This document shows positions 12,801 to 23,672 of a stretch of DNA of 57,233 nt, piece after piece (position 1 is the first letter of the stretch; each line of letters starts with the position of its first letter). The position numbers and the translations under genes are program-made. A model generated the notes under the pieces. That model worked only from the letters and a program-made list of their open reading frames with translations, was not told the origin of the DNA and searched no databases. This stretch comes from Gnetum montanum (lineage: Eukaryota; Streptophyta; Gnetopsida; Gnetales; Gnetaceae), in NCBI GenBank assembly GCA_015680685.1, contig MNCI01022060.1, forward strand, positions 260,620-317,852, in the 5' to 3' direction.

Positions 12801-13049
12801 ATGAAAACTCATCCCCAAGTTCCTTTATAAAATTGGGAAGGTATGGGATTATTGACTGACTCTTAACAAAATAAGAAAAAATGGACTGATTTGACAAAAC
12901 TGAGTGCTTGAGTGTATAGATCAACACATTACAAAAGTTATGGTGTTCATGATACAAAATTGAACACCATGATGTGACTCTTAAAACTTGGATAGCATGC
13001 CCTTTAATGGCATGAAGTTGGTGAAGAATGTCAAATAATCCTAGGACGT

Positions 13050-15836
13050 GGTGGCTCCTAAGATTCTAAGAAACCTTCACTAGCTTCAGGCATGTGCGGT
13101 GGTCAAGGCAGCTATGAAAATATTGCTACTATTGCAAGTTCCGATGGGAGGAAGAAAGTATCCAGAAATGCTTTCATTTTTTCCTCCTTACTTCTAGGAT
13201 CATGCACTATCCACGTAGCTTCACCAATGTGGGTTGAAATAGATACATCCTAGGGACATGGGATTGTTAGAAAGAGCTCCTTTGCATTGATAAACTAGGA
13301 AGAAAACTGTTTGAATTCAATATTGAATGCTTGAACTACATCCTTAGCTCCTAGTAATCATTCATTCTTTTGGCCAAGTTCTCAGTAGTTGATTGTTGAT
13401 CCATGAATCATGCTCTGAGAACATGGAGTTCAACATTTGTAGTCTCAAGCTTCTACTTGGTGTCTTTATGGTGCTTGAACTCTTCCTTGTATAGCAAGTA
13501 TGAGTTGGCCACCTACTTTTCCAACTCTAACCATGGTCATTCAATAGTTAGCATTGCCAAGTTTGCATAGTGGATATTGGCCAACTCCATGTGTTTTGTC
13601 ATCTCCTCGATCTACAACTCCTTTAGGTGAATCTCTACGTTGTTGTAGGCATCAATCCCATCGATGATGGGCTACCATATCTCTCTTCCATGTTGAATTT
13701 GCTAGAGGGCTTCATTTACTTTTGCCTTTACCATCTAGATGTGCTTCTCATTTACTTCATTTTACAATCCAACCTAGTATCTACAGAAATTTTTCACTTT
13801 TTCAAACTTCAAAGCTTCATTTTTCTAGGCAGCAATCTCAATGATAGACTTCTAGCATAAGGTACAAACTTCCTCCATAGAAAGATTTTAATTTTCTATG
13901 GCCAATTTTTTTAATTCAATATTCACCTTGGCTAGGTACTCCTGCTATTGATGAATGAATTCTTGCATTTGTTATTTTTGAACCTTACCAGTACATAGGA
14001 AATGATTTTTTGCAATCAATGCCTTGTTCTCTTGGCACATTTGAACTAAGTCCTTTGCTTCCTCTTCAGCCTCCTTAAATCATACTTGAAGTTGTTTAAA
14101 AGCTTCATCTCTAGTCATTTCTAGGCTAAGAAGCATGGGTTCAACAAGAAAAGCACATAATTCAACAACCTCCATGGCCAAGTGTTGATTCTATGCTTGA
14201 GTCATCTCATGTTCCTCCTCCTAGATGATGCATTTGGCCTTTCCTTCTAGTAGCACTAAATAGGTTGTAGTGATGTTATTTGGAAAATCAAAGATATTTG
14301 GAATTGGTAAATTGGTCCTTACTTATTGATCTAGCAATTCTTCATGCTAGGCTGCATTCAATCATTCACTGATCATGCCTATACATGTGTGCACATCGCA
14401 AAGTGTAGATACGTCTAGTACAAATGCTGTAAATGCATTAAATGCTTTGGCAATGTGGTCAGTAGCTACTTTAGCTACAGTCTCTTACCCTTGGTGCTAC
14501 TTCACTAGTACAGTGGCCCCTTCACCTTCCTCCAAATGCACTGAGAAGGAGGTAGAATTCCTAGAGATTTTTGGGAATAAATGGTATTGTGATAATGACA
14601 CAGTTACCTCTTGAGCATTGGGATCAAACCTTGTGAACAATTGCATTTATTGGGTATAAGATATTGGCCCACCACTTTTCATCTAACTGATTGTCTAAGC
14701 CACCTCATTACGATGACTTAACACTAGTCGATATGTAGATGGGTTTGTACTACTAGTTCCTACATGTTGCTCCTACTCTTGCAAGAGTTTCCCTCAGATT
14801 TTGTGCAAGCATTCAATGGCTACATGGGCCTCCAATGTTGTTTCTTGAGTAGGTGGTGTAGGTGTTAACTACTCCTCCTTTTTGGTTATGATAGGTGTCT
14901 TCTCTTTCATTATTTTAGACCATGAGTCCATAGGAGCATGTTTGATTGTGTCATTGGCATGGTGGATGATTCCTATTTTTTTATAGAGTTTTTAGATGAG
15001 GCACAGAAAGGGAAGGGTTTTCCTTCCATGTTCATTCTCCTTGAAGCACTTTTCAATCTCTAAATATATTAGTTGTGGAAGATTTACAAGAAATATCCTA
15101 CTTATAGTCGTGTTTGTTCAAGTGGAAAAGGTAATCACCTTGCTAGGCCTCACTATTAGATTGAGTTGATAGGCCACTACTTGAACTAGATATGCTCCAC
15201 CAGTGTGAGCATGACATACTCCTTATGGTTGATCCCGTAACACTACTGAGTCCACTCCCTTTTGGCCTTAGGATAACCTTCTATTGATAGCTCTACTAGT
15301 TGTGTCCCAGTGTTAGGTAGCCCCAGTGCCTATGTGATAGCTTTGGCTAACAAGGATAGTTGAATATCCTAGATTTTTACTATGGATCCTGGCCTTTTAT
15401 TTTTTCAAAAGAGATATGTCTCTTCCATGTACCACTTCCCTCTGGAGGTGATGATTAGCCACATGGGAGAGGTTTGCAATTGTGTTTTAACCTCTATTGA
15501 AGATTTCTCTAGAAATGGCCCAAAGATTAGTTCTTGGAGAACTAAGCATTGAATATCTTGGGGCTTCATGATGTCAAGGTAGGCTTAGGTTAAAGTGACT
15601 TCAAGCCTTGGAATAGGTCTAGGTGCTTCCCCTTACTATTATTGCTCTATTGGCACTTCTTCTTCTAGAATTTATTGAATATATTCCACCTCAAGCTCTT
15701 TGTAGAGAGGTCTTATTGCATGGGTTGCCTCTAGTAGTTCTTAGGCTTATTCGTGTTGGCCACTTCTAGCTCTAGGCCATTTCTCCCTTCATTGAGAGGG
15801 TTCTCCTTCTTGAGGTTATTTTAGTCTTGGTGCCAT
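13050..15836 (-). pseudogene. Decayed coiled-coil extra reading frame in the Gypsy insertion
   Basis: Starting at ATG 15,836, the minus strand reads MAPRLK and then a long frame with many stops, mostly TAG/TAA where CAG/CAA fit. Recognisable stretches include EVKTQLQTSPMWLIITSRGK at about 15,500-15,420. The C-terminal half is Glu/Lys/Leu/Gln-rich and coiled-coil-like (DEAFKQLQV, FKEAEEEAKDLVQMCQENKA) at about 14,130-13,990. Near 13,200-13,140 the end reads KEEKMKAFLDTFFLPSELA. No enzyme motif is seen. It lies between integrase and the 3' LTR in the sense orientation, a place where plant Gypsy elements sometimes carry additional ORFs. Its start (MAP plus basic) and W-D-E-MK-L-LP-like end loosely recall the spliced gene at 52.4-56.5 kb; homology is unproven. 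Confidence 0.55.
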
Positions 15837-15843
15837 CTGTAAT

Positions 15844-16420
15844 CAGAACAGGATCATGGGTTAGTAATTTGTTGTGTAACATGAAACAATTAGGATACCT
15901 TTATCTCCTTATGATAGTTACACTTGGCTAAGTTGTGATTATGGTAGATTTAATTAATTTTAATCATTATTTTATTTATATTTTATTGCTAATAAATCAT
16001 TTTAGTATGTGTTGGAAGGGTTAACTCTCAAAAATTGATGATTTTAGATCATTACATTCATTATTCCTTTGGGGGAGTTAGAAAAAATTTCAAAACATTT
16101 CATCTAAAACTGTAATGTTTGCGGCCCCCATGATTAAAAGCTTAGCTCTAATAACTGCAAGATCAAAGAATGGAGTGATTTGAATAAATGGTTGCAAAGT
16201 TAAGGGCTTTAGAAGGCTTTGGACTCTGGAAAATGGCAAAAACTCCCTATGTGTTATGAGGAAATTGATAAAAATTTGAATGTTTGTGGTAGTATATATA
16301 GAGTTTTTGCGATGCATCGGTGGGGCCTCGTTGACATAGTTGGCTACATCAATGATGCTTCATCGATGCAGCTATTGATCACCATTGATGACCATTGACT
16401 TTGGTCAAACTTTCAAAATA
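15844..16420 (-). repeat. Possible LTR-like block inside the Gypsy insertion
   Basis: The minus strand shows TGATGTAGCCAACTATGTCA, ACGAGGCC and TATATATA spaced as in the U3 of the LTRs at 12.7, 22.7 and 4.2 kb. It lies directly upstream of the MAPRLK frame. It may be an LTR of a further nested element or a related promoter block. Edges are not defined and the similarity is short. Confidence 0.3.
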
Positions 16421-18049
16421 CAAGAAGCTTTTGTATGAAATTTGGATAAAATGAAAGCTCAAAAGGCCATGAATAGTATGAAAATATGAGGAGAGGATTT
16501 TGGAGCTCATAAATTTGGAAAATTAAGAAAAATAATTTATAGAATGAATGTAATAAATGTTGTAAGGAGTACTCAATGAAATACACAATGAAATATGTAA
16601 AAGATATGATTATAGCAATGTCTAAGGTAAGGAACTTAAGTAATCAAACCAAAAGATATGCAAGTGGGTCATTCCCATAGTAGCCTTATGCCCTTGTTTC
16701 CATTGCATAACCTCAACCTAAGGAGTTTGTAGGCCTCATAGTTGATTAATGTTCATGAAAAGTTAAGGACTAACCAAAAAGAATCCATCCAAGAATTCAA
16801 ACATATCAAACTAAGACATAGAGCATAACATAGAACTCAGTAGTGAGGTAAGGTGTGGTAGCATGGATGTATGATGGAGAAGGTGGAATGGAATCCTAAA
16901 TAGAGGTCATAAGAAGTCCCTTGTGAATTTTTTATTTAAAATGACATACGAAGGTTCATCCTTAGTCTAGACCAAAACTAGCCCCTTTTAGTGACTTTGC
17001 ATTATCACTCCAAGACTGATCCACTCCTTTGAGACATGAGAGTACTTCCACAAAACAACCACCATTCCATAAAGAGAAGAAAAGGAAAGTAGAATGTGAG
17101 ATAGGGCCTTAGATAGAGGGGACCTTTAGGAATAGTTGTATGTTTTTCTAGTCCCATAACTAGTGCTTGTAGCCCATTTATTTGTCTAAGGGGTGTGCTT
17201 TGAATTCCCATCATGTGATTTTTTTTTAAATTTTTGGATGGGAACCACACCATGCAAAGACCTTATTTGACTTCCTAGTAGTGATTAAAATTTAATGGCA
17301 AGAAGTCTATTGAAAACACTCAAGCATTCAAGCAAGTAGAAGAGTACAAAGAATATTGAGTCCCCTTGATGTTGCACCCTCTACAAACATTTGAGTCCTT
17401 CCCAATTCCCAAACTACCAAGATCACTTATTGATTAAATGTTTCATTTTAATGGAAGAGACCTCAAACTCCTAGAATAAGGAAAACCATAGAGTTTATTA
17501 GATGTATAGATGACATGGGCTCACTTCTTGTTCCATGAAAAATAAACCATATCATAGTCATCAGATATTAAAATTCAAGAATAGAAACTAGACATTGACA
17601 ATCACAATGTTAAGCATAAGCCATCATCAGTAAATAGCAACAGTGGCATTGTGTCCTATAGTAATAAAACACTTTTATTAGCAAAAAATGATGAAAAGTT
17701 ACACTCAAACAAAAAAAACAAGATAAAATATATGAAAAAGTATAAATCAATCAATAAAGGTACAAATATACTAACAATGATGTAAAACAAAAATGGTGAA
17801 AAATGGAAGAAATTGAAAATCAAAAATTTGTAAACTAAATTACTTGTAAAATAAAAAATGTGGAAAGCAAAACATAGAAAAACTAAGAATCCATATGGAT
17901 TATTAGCATAGATATCCATCTCCCCCATGACTAAGTTGGAAGTAGGAGATTTGAAAAATTGAATATGGTTGTCCATTCATTAAAGTGGTTGTTGCACTGG
18001 CTTGTCTTAGTTTTAGGAAAGGTTTCACTTGTTGGATATTAATCAACTA
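16421..18049. other. Unassigned non-coding interval of the Gypsy insertion
   Basis: AT-rich sequence between integrase and the extra reading frame. Frames of 80-106 codons occur on the minus strand, but they are low in complexity and show no domain or repeat partner, so they are not called as genes. Confidence 0.4.
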
Positions 18050-18875
18050 CTTTTTATTTGGGATTTTAGGTTTGTAGTTTAGCATGTTCCTAGAGAAAAA
18101 GGTTTAATGAATTATATAAGGTCCCTCTCACAACATTTGGAATTTGGTGTTTTGGGATACATGTGTGTGATTCTAATAGAGAACCTTATCTCTTGGTTGA
18201 AGTTTTACCTTTCATATTCTTAGGACATGATGTTGCTTGTTGAATGCATTGTGAACCTCATTCAAAGATAGTTCCACCAATTAATTTTCATCTAGCACAT
18301 TAAGGTTTATCAATCTTTCTTTCTATGCTAGACTTAGGTCAAGCTTCAGATCATAGGTTGTTGAGAGTGTACAGAGTTCAGATTGATTTGGGAGCATTGG
18401 ATGTTTTTGATACACTAACTTGTAAGGAGAATAGCCAATAGCAAGTTTCCATGTTGAATAGTAGGTCCAAAGGACATTGTTAAGTCTAGTCCTTCAATCT
18501 CTCCTATATTTGCTTATGGTTCTTGATAAAATCCTTGTGATATCCTAGTTAGTTACCTCTACTCAATTGTTGGCTTGGGGGGTGGTAGGGTGTTGTTAAT
18601 TTATGTTCAACCCCCAAGTGTTACATCAACTTTCTAAAAGTAACACCTGTGAAATGAGTTCCATTGTTAAAAATTAGTGCACGTGGCACTGCAAACCTAT
18701 TTACAATATTTTGTTGTATAAATTTAGTAGTAATGGATGATGTACAAATAGAAATGGCTACTACTTCTACCCACTTCTTGTAGTAGTCGATTGCTATGAT
18801 GATATATGCATTTCCATTGGACATTGGAGTGGTGGGACCTATGAATTTAATGCCCCGTATGTCAAAGGGCTCCAA
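18050..18875 (-). pseudogene. Gypsy integrase, decayed
   Basis: The integrase core reads PFDIRGIKFIGP, IIIAIDYYKKWVEV (first catalytic Asp region) and RALIFNNGTHFTG, where the second catalytic Asp of DNGTHF is Asn. It continues through 18,620-18,050 with stops and shifts: WKLAIGYSPYKLVYQKHPM, then KLQPRDKVLY and KFQM...GPYII, the C-terminal SH3-like part. The N-terminal zinc-binding region and all RT/RNase H sequence are absent. The frame starts abruptly beside the protease. Confidence 0.8.
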
Positions 18876-19330
18876 TGGTTAAATCCATTATTGAGGACCT
18901 TCCCATAATGATGGGGAAGTCACTTTTGCAGTTTTCAACCTTGATCACCAAAAAATCAGTAGGATAGGACCATCCAAAAAATATGGTCACAATGTCCTCT
19001 ACTAATCCTAATGGAATAGTGATTGATTGATTTGTCAATTTTAGATAGATGTTGCCCTTCTTAAGAGGTGGTAGGTGATAGGCCTTGTACATGTCATGGG
19101 ACATGAGATTAATACTAGAATCAAAATTAAGAAGAGCCTTGCATGGCTCAAATCCAATAATCTCTAGGTAAATGAGAGTAATTTCTAGGTTAGATCTTTT
19201 CATGGAAAGGTTGCCATCCTTGATCCAATTGGAAACAACATGAGTTAGGATTACAATGTGGATTTGAGGTAGCATTTGATATGAAAGGTACTTGAAGGTA
19301 TTTGATGTAGAGGATGAGGATACTGGAGAT
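18876..19330 (-). pseudogene. Gypsy aspartic protease, decayed
   Basis: The segment reads CKALLNFDSSINLMSHDMYK (active site FDSS in place of the family's D-L/S-G-A), LKLTNQSITIPLGLVEDI, TDFLVIKVE and FPIIMGRSSI, the usual retropepsin order with the C-terminal ILGR motif altered to IMGR. It ends at about 18,870, one frame away from the integrase core. In an intact element roughly 1.5 kb of RT and RNase H would separate them. Confidence 0.8.
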
Positions 19331-19439
19331 GTAGGACAATCAACTATACTAGGTTGTGAGGGTTGGAGAGGACTATTGGGTTGAAAGAATGGTCCTTTTC
19401 TAGATCAATTATCTGAACCACTTAGCTAGAAAGCTGGTT

Positions 19440-21710
19440 GTTAATGTATTGCCCTCATAGCATTTTGTTGCTATGTCTATGGAGAAATCTCACCCTGCAT
19501 AGATGAGGCAAGAGGTAATTGGGTTGAGGGTAGAGGTGTGTGTGTAGACATATGTGGAGGATGGTATGGTTTTCCCCTTAATTAGATGATGAATGTGTTT
19601 AGTCATGCTCTAGAGGGTAATAGTGATGCTTAAATGAGGTGTGGCTTGTAGAACTTCTTCAAGAAATAGGTTGTTGAATGTAATACCCATATGGATTTAG
19701 TTAATTGTAAAGGTACTATTACCTTGGTAGTGGAATTTCCCATGATTGTAGTTGTTGCCATTGTTGGTATTGCTCATATGGTTGTGATGGGGCTCCACTT
19801 TGGTAATAAGCCTATTTTTGCTAGTGGAACTATTGTGGATTGCCCTAAGGATAAGGTAATCATTTGCGTCCATGCCTATGTGCTAGTCAAGAATTCAATG
19901 CATACACCCTAGGCTCTTGTAGGTTTGACACCATATGGCAACAACCCTTTGGATGTTTGTATTTATAGATTTCATGACCAAAATATTCATGAGAGTTAGT
20001 TTCCACAACTTCCTCAATGGAAACAACCTTTCCCTTACCTTTCTAGTAGGCATTTTAAGCTTTTTTTGGTATTCTACATTCACAATCACTATTCTATTCT
20101 TTGTATGCTTTAGCAATCTTCATTGTAGTTTGGAACTTCTCATCCAAAGAGTCCCATAATTTTTCAACCTTTGCCAAAATGTCAAAAATAGATTTGTAAA
20201 TAGACAAGGTTTTCCTATTCATCACTTCATTGAATGGTGACTCCTCCTCATCACAAAATCAGACCTCTCATTTCCTAATGGAAGGATCCCAATTATACTC
20301 TTCTACACTTTCTCTTTTGTGCAGCTCTCCTTTCTCTTTGGATACCTACTCTATAAGCCTTTGGATATGATGAGCTCTTAGTTCAAATATTCTTCATTGG
20401 GCATAAATCCCAAGAGTTCTTTTAGTTTCTACTCTAAATCCATTATGATGTGGTGGAGATATTCCCTTTGAGAATAATCATGGACAAGGCATTAATCTAA
20501 GAGAGAATAATATCTACCCATGGTAGCATCCAAAGGTTCATGTATTCCTTGTTTCCATCCTTGGATTTGCCACCTTAGATTAGATGCTGTGGAGTACATT
20601 AAATATTTTTAATTGAATAGCTTTAACATGGTACTCCATTTTTGATAGATTTTGGCTCCAAAGATTAGTACTAGCTTTCAGCTTTCTTGATGAGTGTTTG
20701 GGAAAAAGCTTGAGTTTCTACCACTCATTTTCTATGTTCTATAAGGCACAAGCATCATGGAAATCTTGTAGATGTGTCTATGGATCAGATTTATATCCCC
20801 CCTCAAACCTTCGGATATTATTCATGTCTAAGTACTTGATCTTATTATCTTTCACATGCTTAGTTGGGATCTCTACTACCTCTGCAATGTTGAGCATGCT
20901 TCGAGTCACTAACAGAGGTTCATCATCATCACTACATTGATGATGTCGATGATGGTTTTGGCCACCCCTTCACTCTTGGTGGCCTTCACGGTCATTGTTA
21001 TCTTATTGATTACCTTCATCATGATTATTTCAATAGTGGCTTCTATGAGAACTAGTAGATGAAGAGGAATGTTCGAAATCAGATGAAGAGGATGGAGGAG
21101 AAGGTAGACTACCTCTGCCACCATGGTATCTACCATCATTTTTCTACTCATTAAAATCCTCATCCTTAGATCCTTGGCCATTATGATGCTTGCATGAGTC
21201 CCTACCTTGACTGTCACTCTTTCCTAAACCTAGTTTATGAATAGTGGATCATAGGTTTAGGGTCACACCCTCATCACCAATAACAAAGGGTGGAGAATTT
21301 TCATATTGAGAATCCTTAGGAGAAGGATCCACATTGTCATCTTGGTTTAGTAGGAATCAAGGATTAGTAAAATGTTTTCCCTTTTCAAGATCATGCTTCT
21401 TTGTCTAGTGTTGATCTCTCTTGCATTGTGTTTCAATGGAATGGTAATCCTGAGTGTCATGATTATCTACAATGTATTCCTCGTGAAGATTGGAGATGCC
21501 TAAGTTTTTAAGGATTTGAAATAGCATCCCAAGCATAGATCAATTGGGGGGCAATACAATATTTCCCTCTACATCACACCATCATAGGTATTCATTTTAA
21601 TGTAGGATGAAGGTAAAGTTCGATACATACTCATTTGGATGAGTATATACCACATTGCACTCTTGTGGGACTAGTGGTTTAACATCTTCGCACCTATGAC
21701 AAGAAGACAT
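19440..21710 (-). pseudogene. Gypsy gag, decayed
   Basis: An ATG at 21,710 opens MSSCHRCEDVKPLVPQECN, and the frame can be followed with stops to about 19,440. A Ser/Gly/His-rich linker lies near 21,180-20,950 (GGRGSLPSPPSSSSDFEHSS). The retrotransposon-gag core is at 20,840-20,560: IRRFEGGYKSDP, THLQDFHDAC, KLKLFPKHSSRKLKA, NLWSQNL. After it comes a Gln/Tyr-rich tail (APSQPYEQYQQWQQL, about 19,800-19,755). No zinc knuckle was recognised. It starts 136 bp inside the 5' LTR edge, as expected for a first gene. Confidence 0.7.
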
Positions 21711-21846
21711 TTTGCAAAAAATAAAATTATTAGGGTTCTTAGTAGTTATATGTCATGTGGGAGTGATGTTGACCTTGATTTCATGCAATGATATTTATAA
21801 TATTCAATAATCCTTCAACAAACAAAGCCCTTAGCAATGGTGCAAG

Positions 21847-22722
21847 TGATGAGTGGCGAGGTACCCTTACGCCCAACCATATAAATCAAAAAGTGTTCAC
21901 ATGCATTCTAGTTGAATTCGATGGACTTTATAGCTTTTGGTACACTAGTCTTCTAGGAAGTGAACCTTGTGCTAAGGTCATTCATTGTCTTCCCATTACA
22001 CTTGTGAAGCACATTGTATGGTTAAGTGTAATTAAGGCATACGATTTTTATAGTTTTATGTTTTATAGTTGTAGTGCTTAAATAAAGAGAAAGAAAAGGT
22101 AATTTAATGACTAATTCAATGTAACTAACCTACTAGTCTCTAGCTAGTCCTATTATAAGTATTTGATCCCACTTTCCATACACATCCTGAACCCATGTAT
22201 CCACTATTAGGTTACCAAGCACTACACTATTGAGCGTACCATGCAATAACATTGTTGGGATTACCAAGCAAATACATGTTATGCTCGAAGTGGTCATACT
22301 TATGTATTTAATCTATCTAACTTATCATTTTTAACTATCTTAATTAGCTTAATTACTATAAAAATATTAAATAAATAATTTTAAACATTAAATGAATAAA
22401 TAAAATATTTAATCTATCTAGAATGCTCCAAGGTTTATCAGAAAGCTTGTCTTTATTACTGCACACACTATCGTGCTCATGTATAATAATGCTTGAATAA
22501 AGACCCATACACTCAATGAATTTTTCTACAAGCACTTGGGAGAAATATTCTAACTTTCAGTTAAACAAACTACAAGAGCTCTACTACTACTGAAATCTAA
22601 TTACCATAAATGTGGCTGGTGGATGCATCATTACATGTGTTGAGGAGGCCTCGTTGATTAGGCTCAGTTGACAAGGGCATGTTAATGAGGCCTCATCAAT
22701 GCAACCAAATTGTGACTCATCA
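21847..22722 (-). repeat. 5' LTR of the Gypsy insertion
   Basis: It is the partner of 11,939-12,785 and was aligned by eye over its whole length. The inner edge reads TGATGAGTGGCGAGG on plus; the outer edge ends CATCA before CTAAGCTATATTG, which is CCR4-pseudogene sequence. The two LTRs differ at many sites, so the insertion is old. Confidence 0.8.
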
Positions 22723-23262
22723 CTAAGCTATATTGATCCAGTGCCAATTCTTTGTGGAGAATTCAATGCAAAAGTTGGAAGTGGTGTTTATCAATTCTTA
22801 AAATATGGATGTGTAAAGAAATCCTTGGAATATGAACTTAATTTTAAAAATATGTTTCCATCAATTCAACATGAAATTCCATTGGCTAGTGCATATTTTT
22901 CTTACTTTGAATCTTCAATAGATAAATTAGATCCAAAAATTAAAGAATAGAGGATGTTGATGCAGAGTGCTCATCAAGAACAACAATTTATCAATTACTC
23001 TATTATGATTAATGAGGATGGGTTAACAAAATTCTTCATTGAGATCCTAAATTATATTTGGTATGATCTTCAATTCTTCCAAGTTATGAAATTACTAGAG
23101 TTTATTTCTAACAAAGAATAGGGAAAGAATCAAGATTAATCCATTCCATCCTAAACAAGACCATTCAAACATATACCACTTATGGAAAAATTACAGTTAT
23201 TTTCATCAATTTATAAGGTTGATCAAGAGTAGAAAGTACCTCATACTTATATTTATTCATGA
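22723..23262 (+). pseudogene. CCR4-type deadenylase pseudogene, C-terminal part, copy A
   Basis: This continues the frame broken at 11,938. Motifs appear in family order: PVPILCGEFNAKVGSGVYQF (CCR4 GDFN metal-binding motif, Asp to Glu), IPLASAYFSYF (cf. LVSAYSSF), QQFINY...NYIWYDLQFFQVMKLLEF (cf. FTN...LDYIFY), and PFKHIPLMEKL (terminal His of the S-D/N-H motif). Stops include TAG at 22,948-22,950. With the N-terminal part this covers about 375 codons, so essentially the whole EEP domain of a CCR4 protein was captured. The leucine-rich or glutamine-rich N-terminal parts of some CCR4 proteins are absent. Confidence 0.8.
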
Positions 23263-23672
23263 TCTTATTATTTTATTTATTATCTAATTTATATTTTAAA
23301 TTAGATAAGTTAAATATGTAAGGTAACGAAAGTTGGAAATAAAGAATTTGCCCTACCTTCACTTGTGCAACAAGATAAAAGTTGCATTTTGTGTGACCCT
23401 AGTTAGGACTAGTGATTAGTGGTTGGTAGATCTTTAATTCACTTCTTATCATTATCTTAGAAGATAAAGTAAGTATTAAGAAAGTAATAATTAATTTTCC
23501 ATATATTCTTGTCACATATACTTTGTTTGCAATATAATTAAGAAACAACTTCAAGTTCAAAGAAGAAATAAAATTATTTGAGTAGAAGATCATAATAGAA
23601 GTAGTGGAGGTGAAAAAAGATAGTGAACATGGACTTGTTCAAGGAAAAATGAAACCTGAGGGAAGATTTTCA
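23263..23672 (+). other. Spacer and polypurine tract before the 3' LTR, copy A
   Basis: Non-coding sequence colinear with 45,341-45,762 of copy B. It ends with purine-rich CTGAGGGAAGATTTTCA just before the LTR start TGTCA, consistent with a polypurine tract at about 23,655-23,670. Confidence 0.6.

Larger units (their letters stand above)
11939..22722 (-). mobile_element. Gypsy element inserted in the CCR4-like pseudogene (about 10.8 kb)
   Basis: Two LTR copies in direct orientation (11,939-12,785 and 21,847-22,722) bound a minus-strand internal region holding gag, protease, integrase and an extra coiled-coil reading frame. The insertion is proved by comparison with copy B of the host element. 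There, ...AATAAGTCATTCC runs straight into TAAGCTATACCG at about 44,815; here those two halves lie 10.8 kb apart. The target duplication is too eroded to state exactly (ATTCC left, ATCAC right is the best reading). RT and RNase H are missing, so the element was already defective or was later deleted internally. Confidence 0.85.

Noticed and set aside
12760-12957. Peptide GDEFSFSHGG next to the LTR as the end of a pol protein
   Set aside because: It overlaps the polypurine tract and LTR start, and nothing upstream in that frame looks like pol. Its recurrence at 4.27 kb is explained by the conserved junction.
17656-17976. Hydrophobic minus-strand frame of 106 codons as a membrane protein
   Set aside because: Phe/Tyr/Leu-rich translation of AT-rich DNA; no homologous copy, no start context, inside non-coding part of an element.
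11939-22722. Classing the 11.9-22.7 kb insertion as a DNA transposon or segmental duplication
   Set aside because: Direct LTR-like repeats with a polypurine tract and gag, protease and integrase identify a Gypsy element; no terminal inverted repeats are present.
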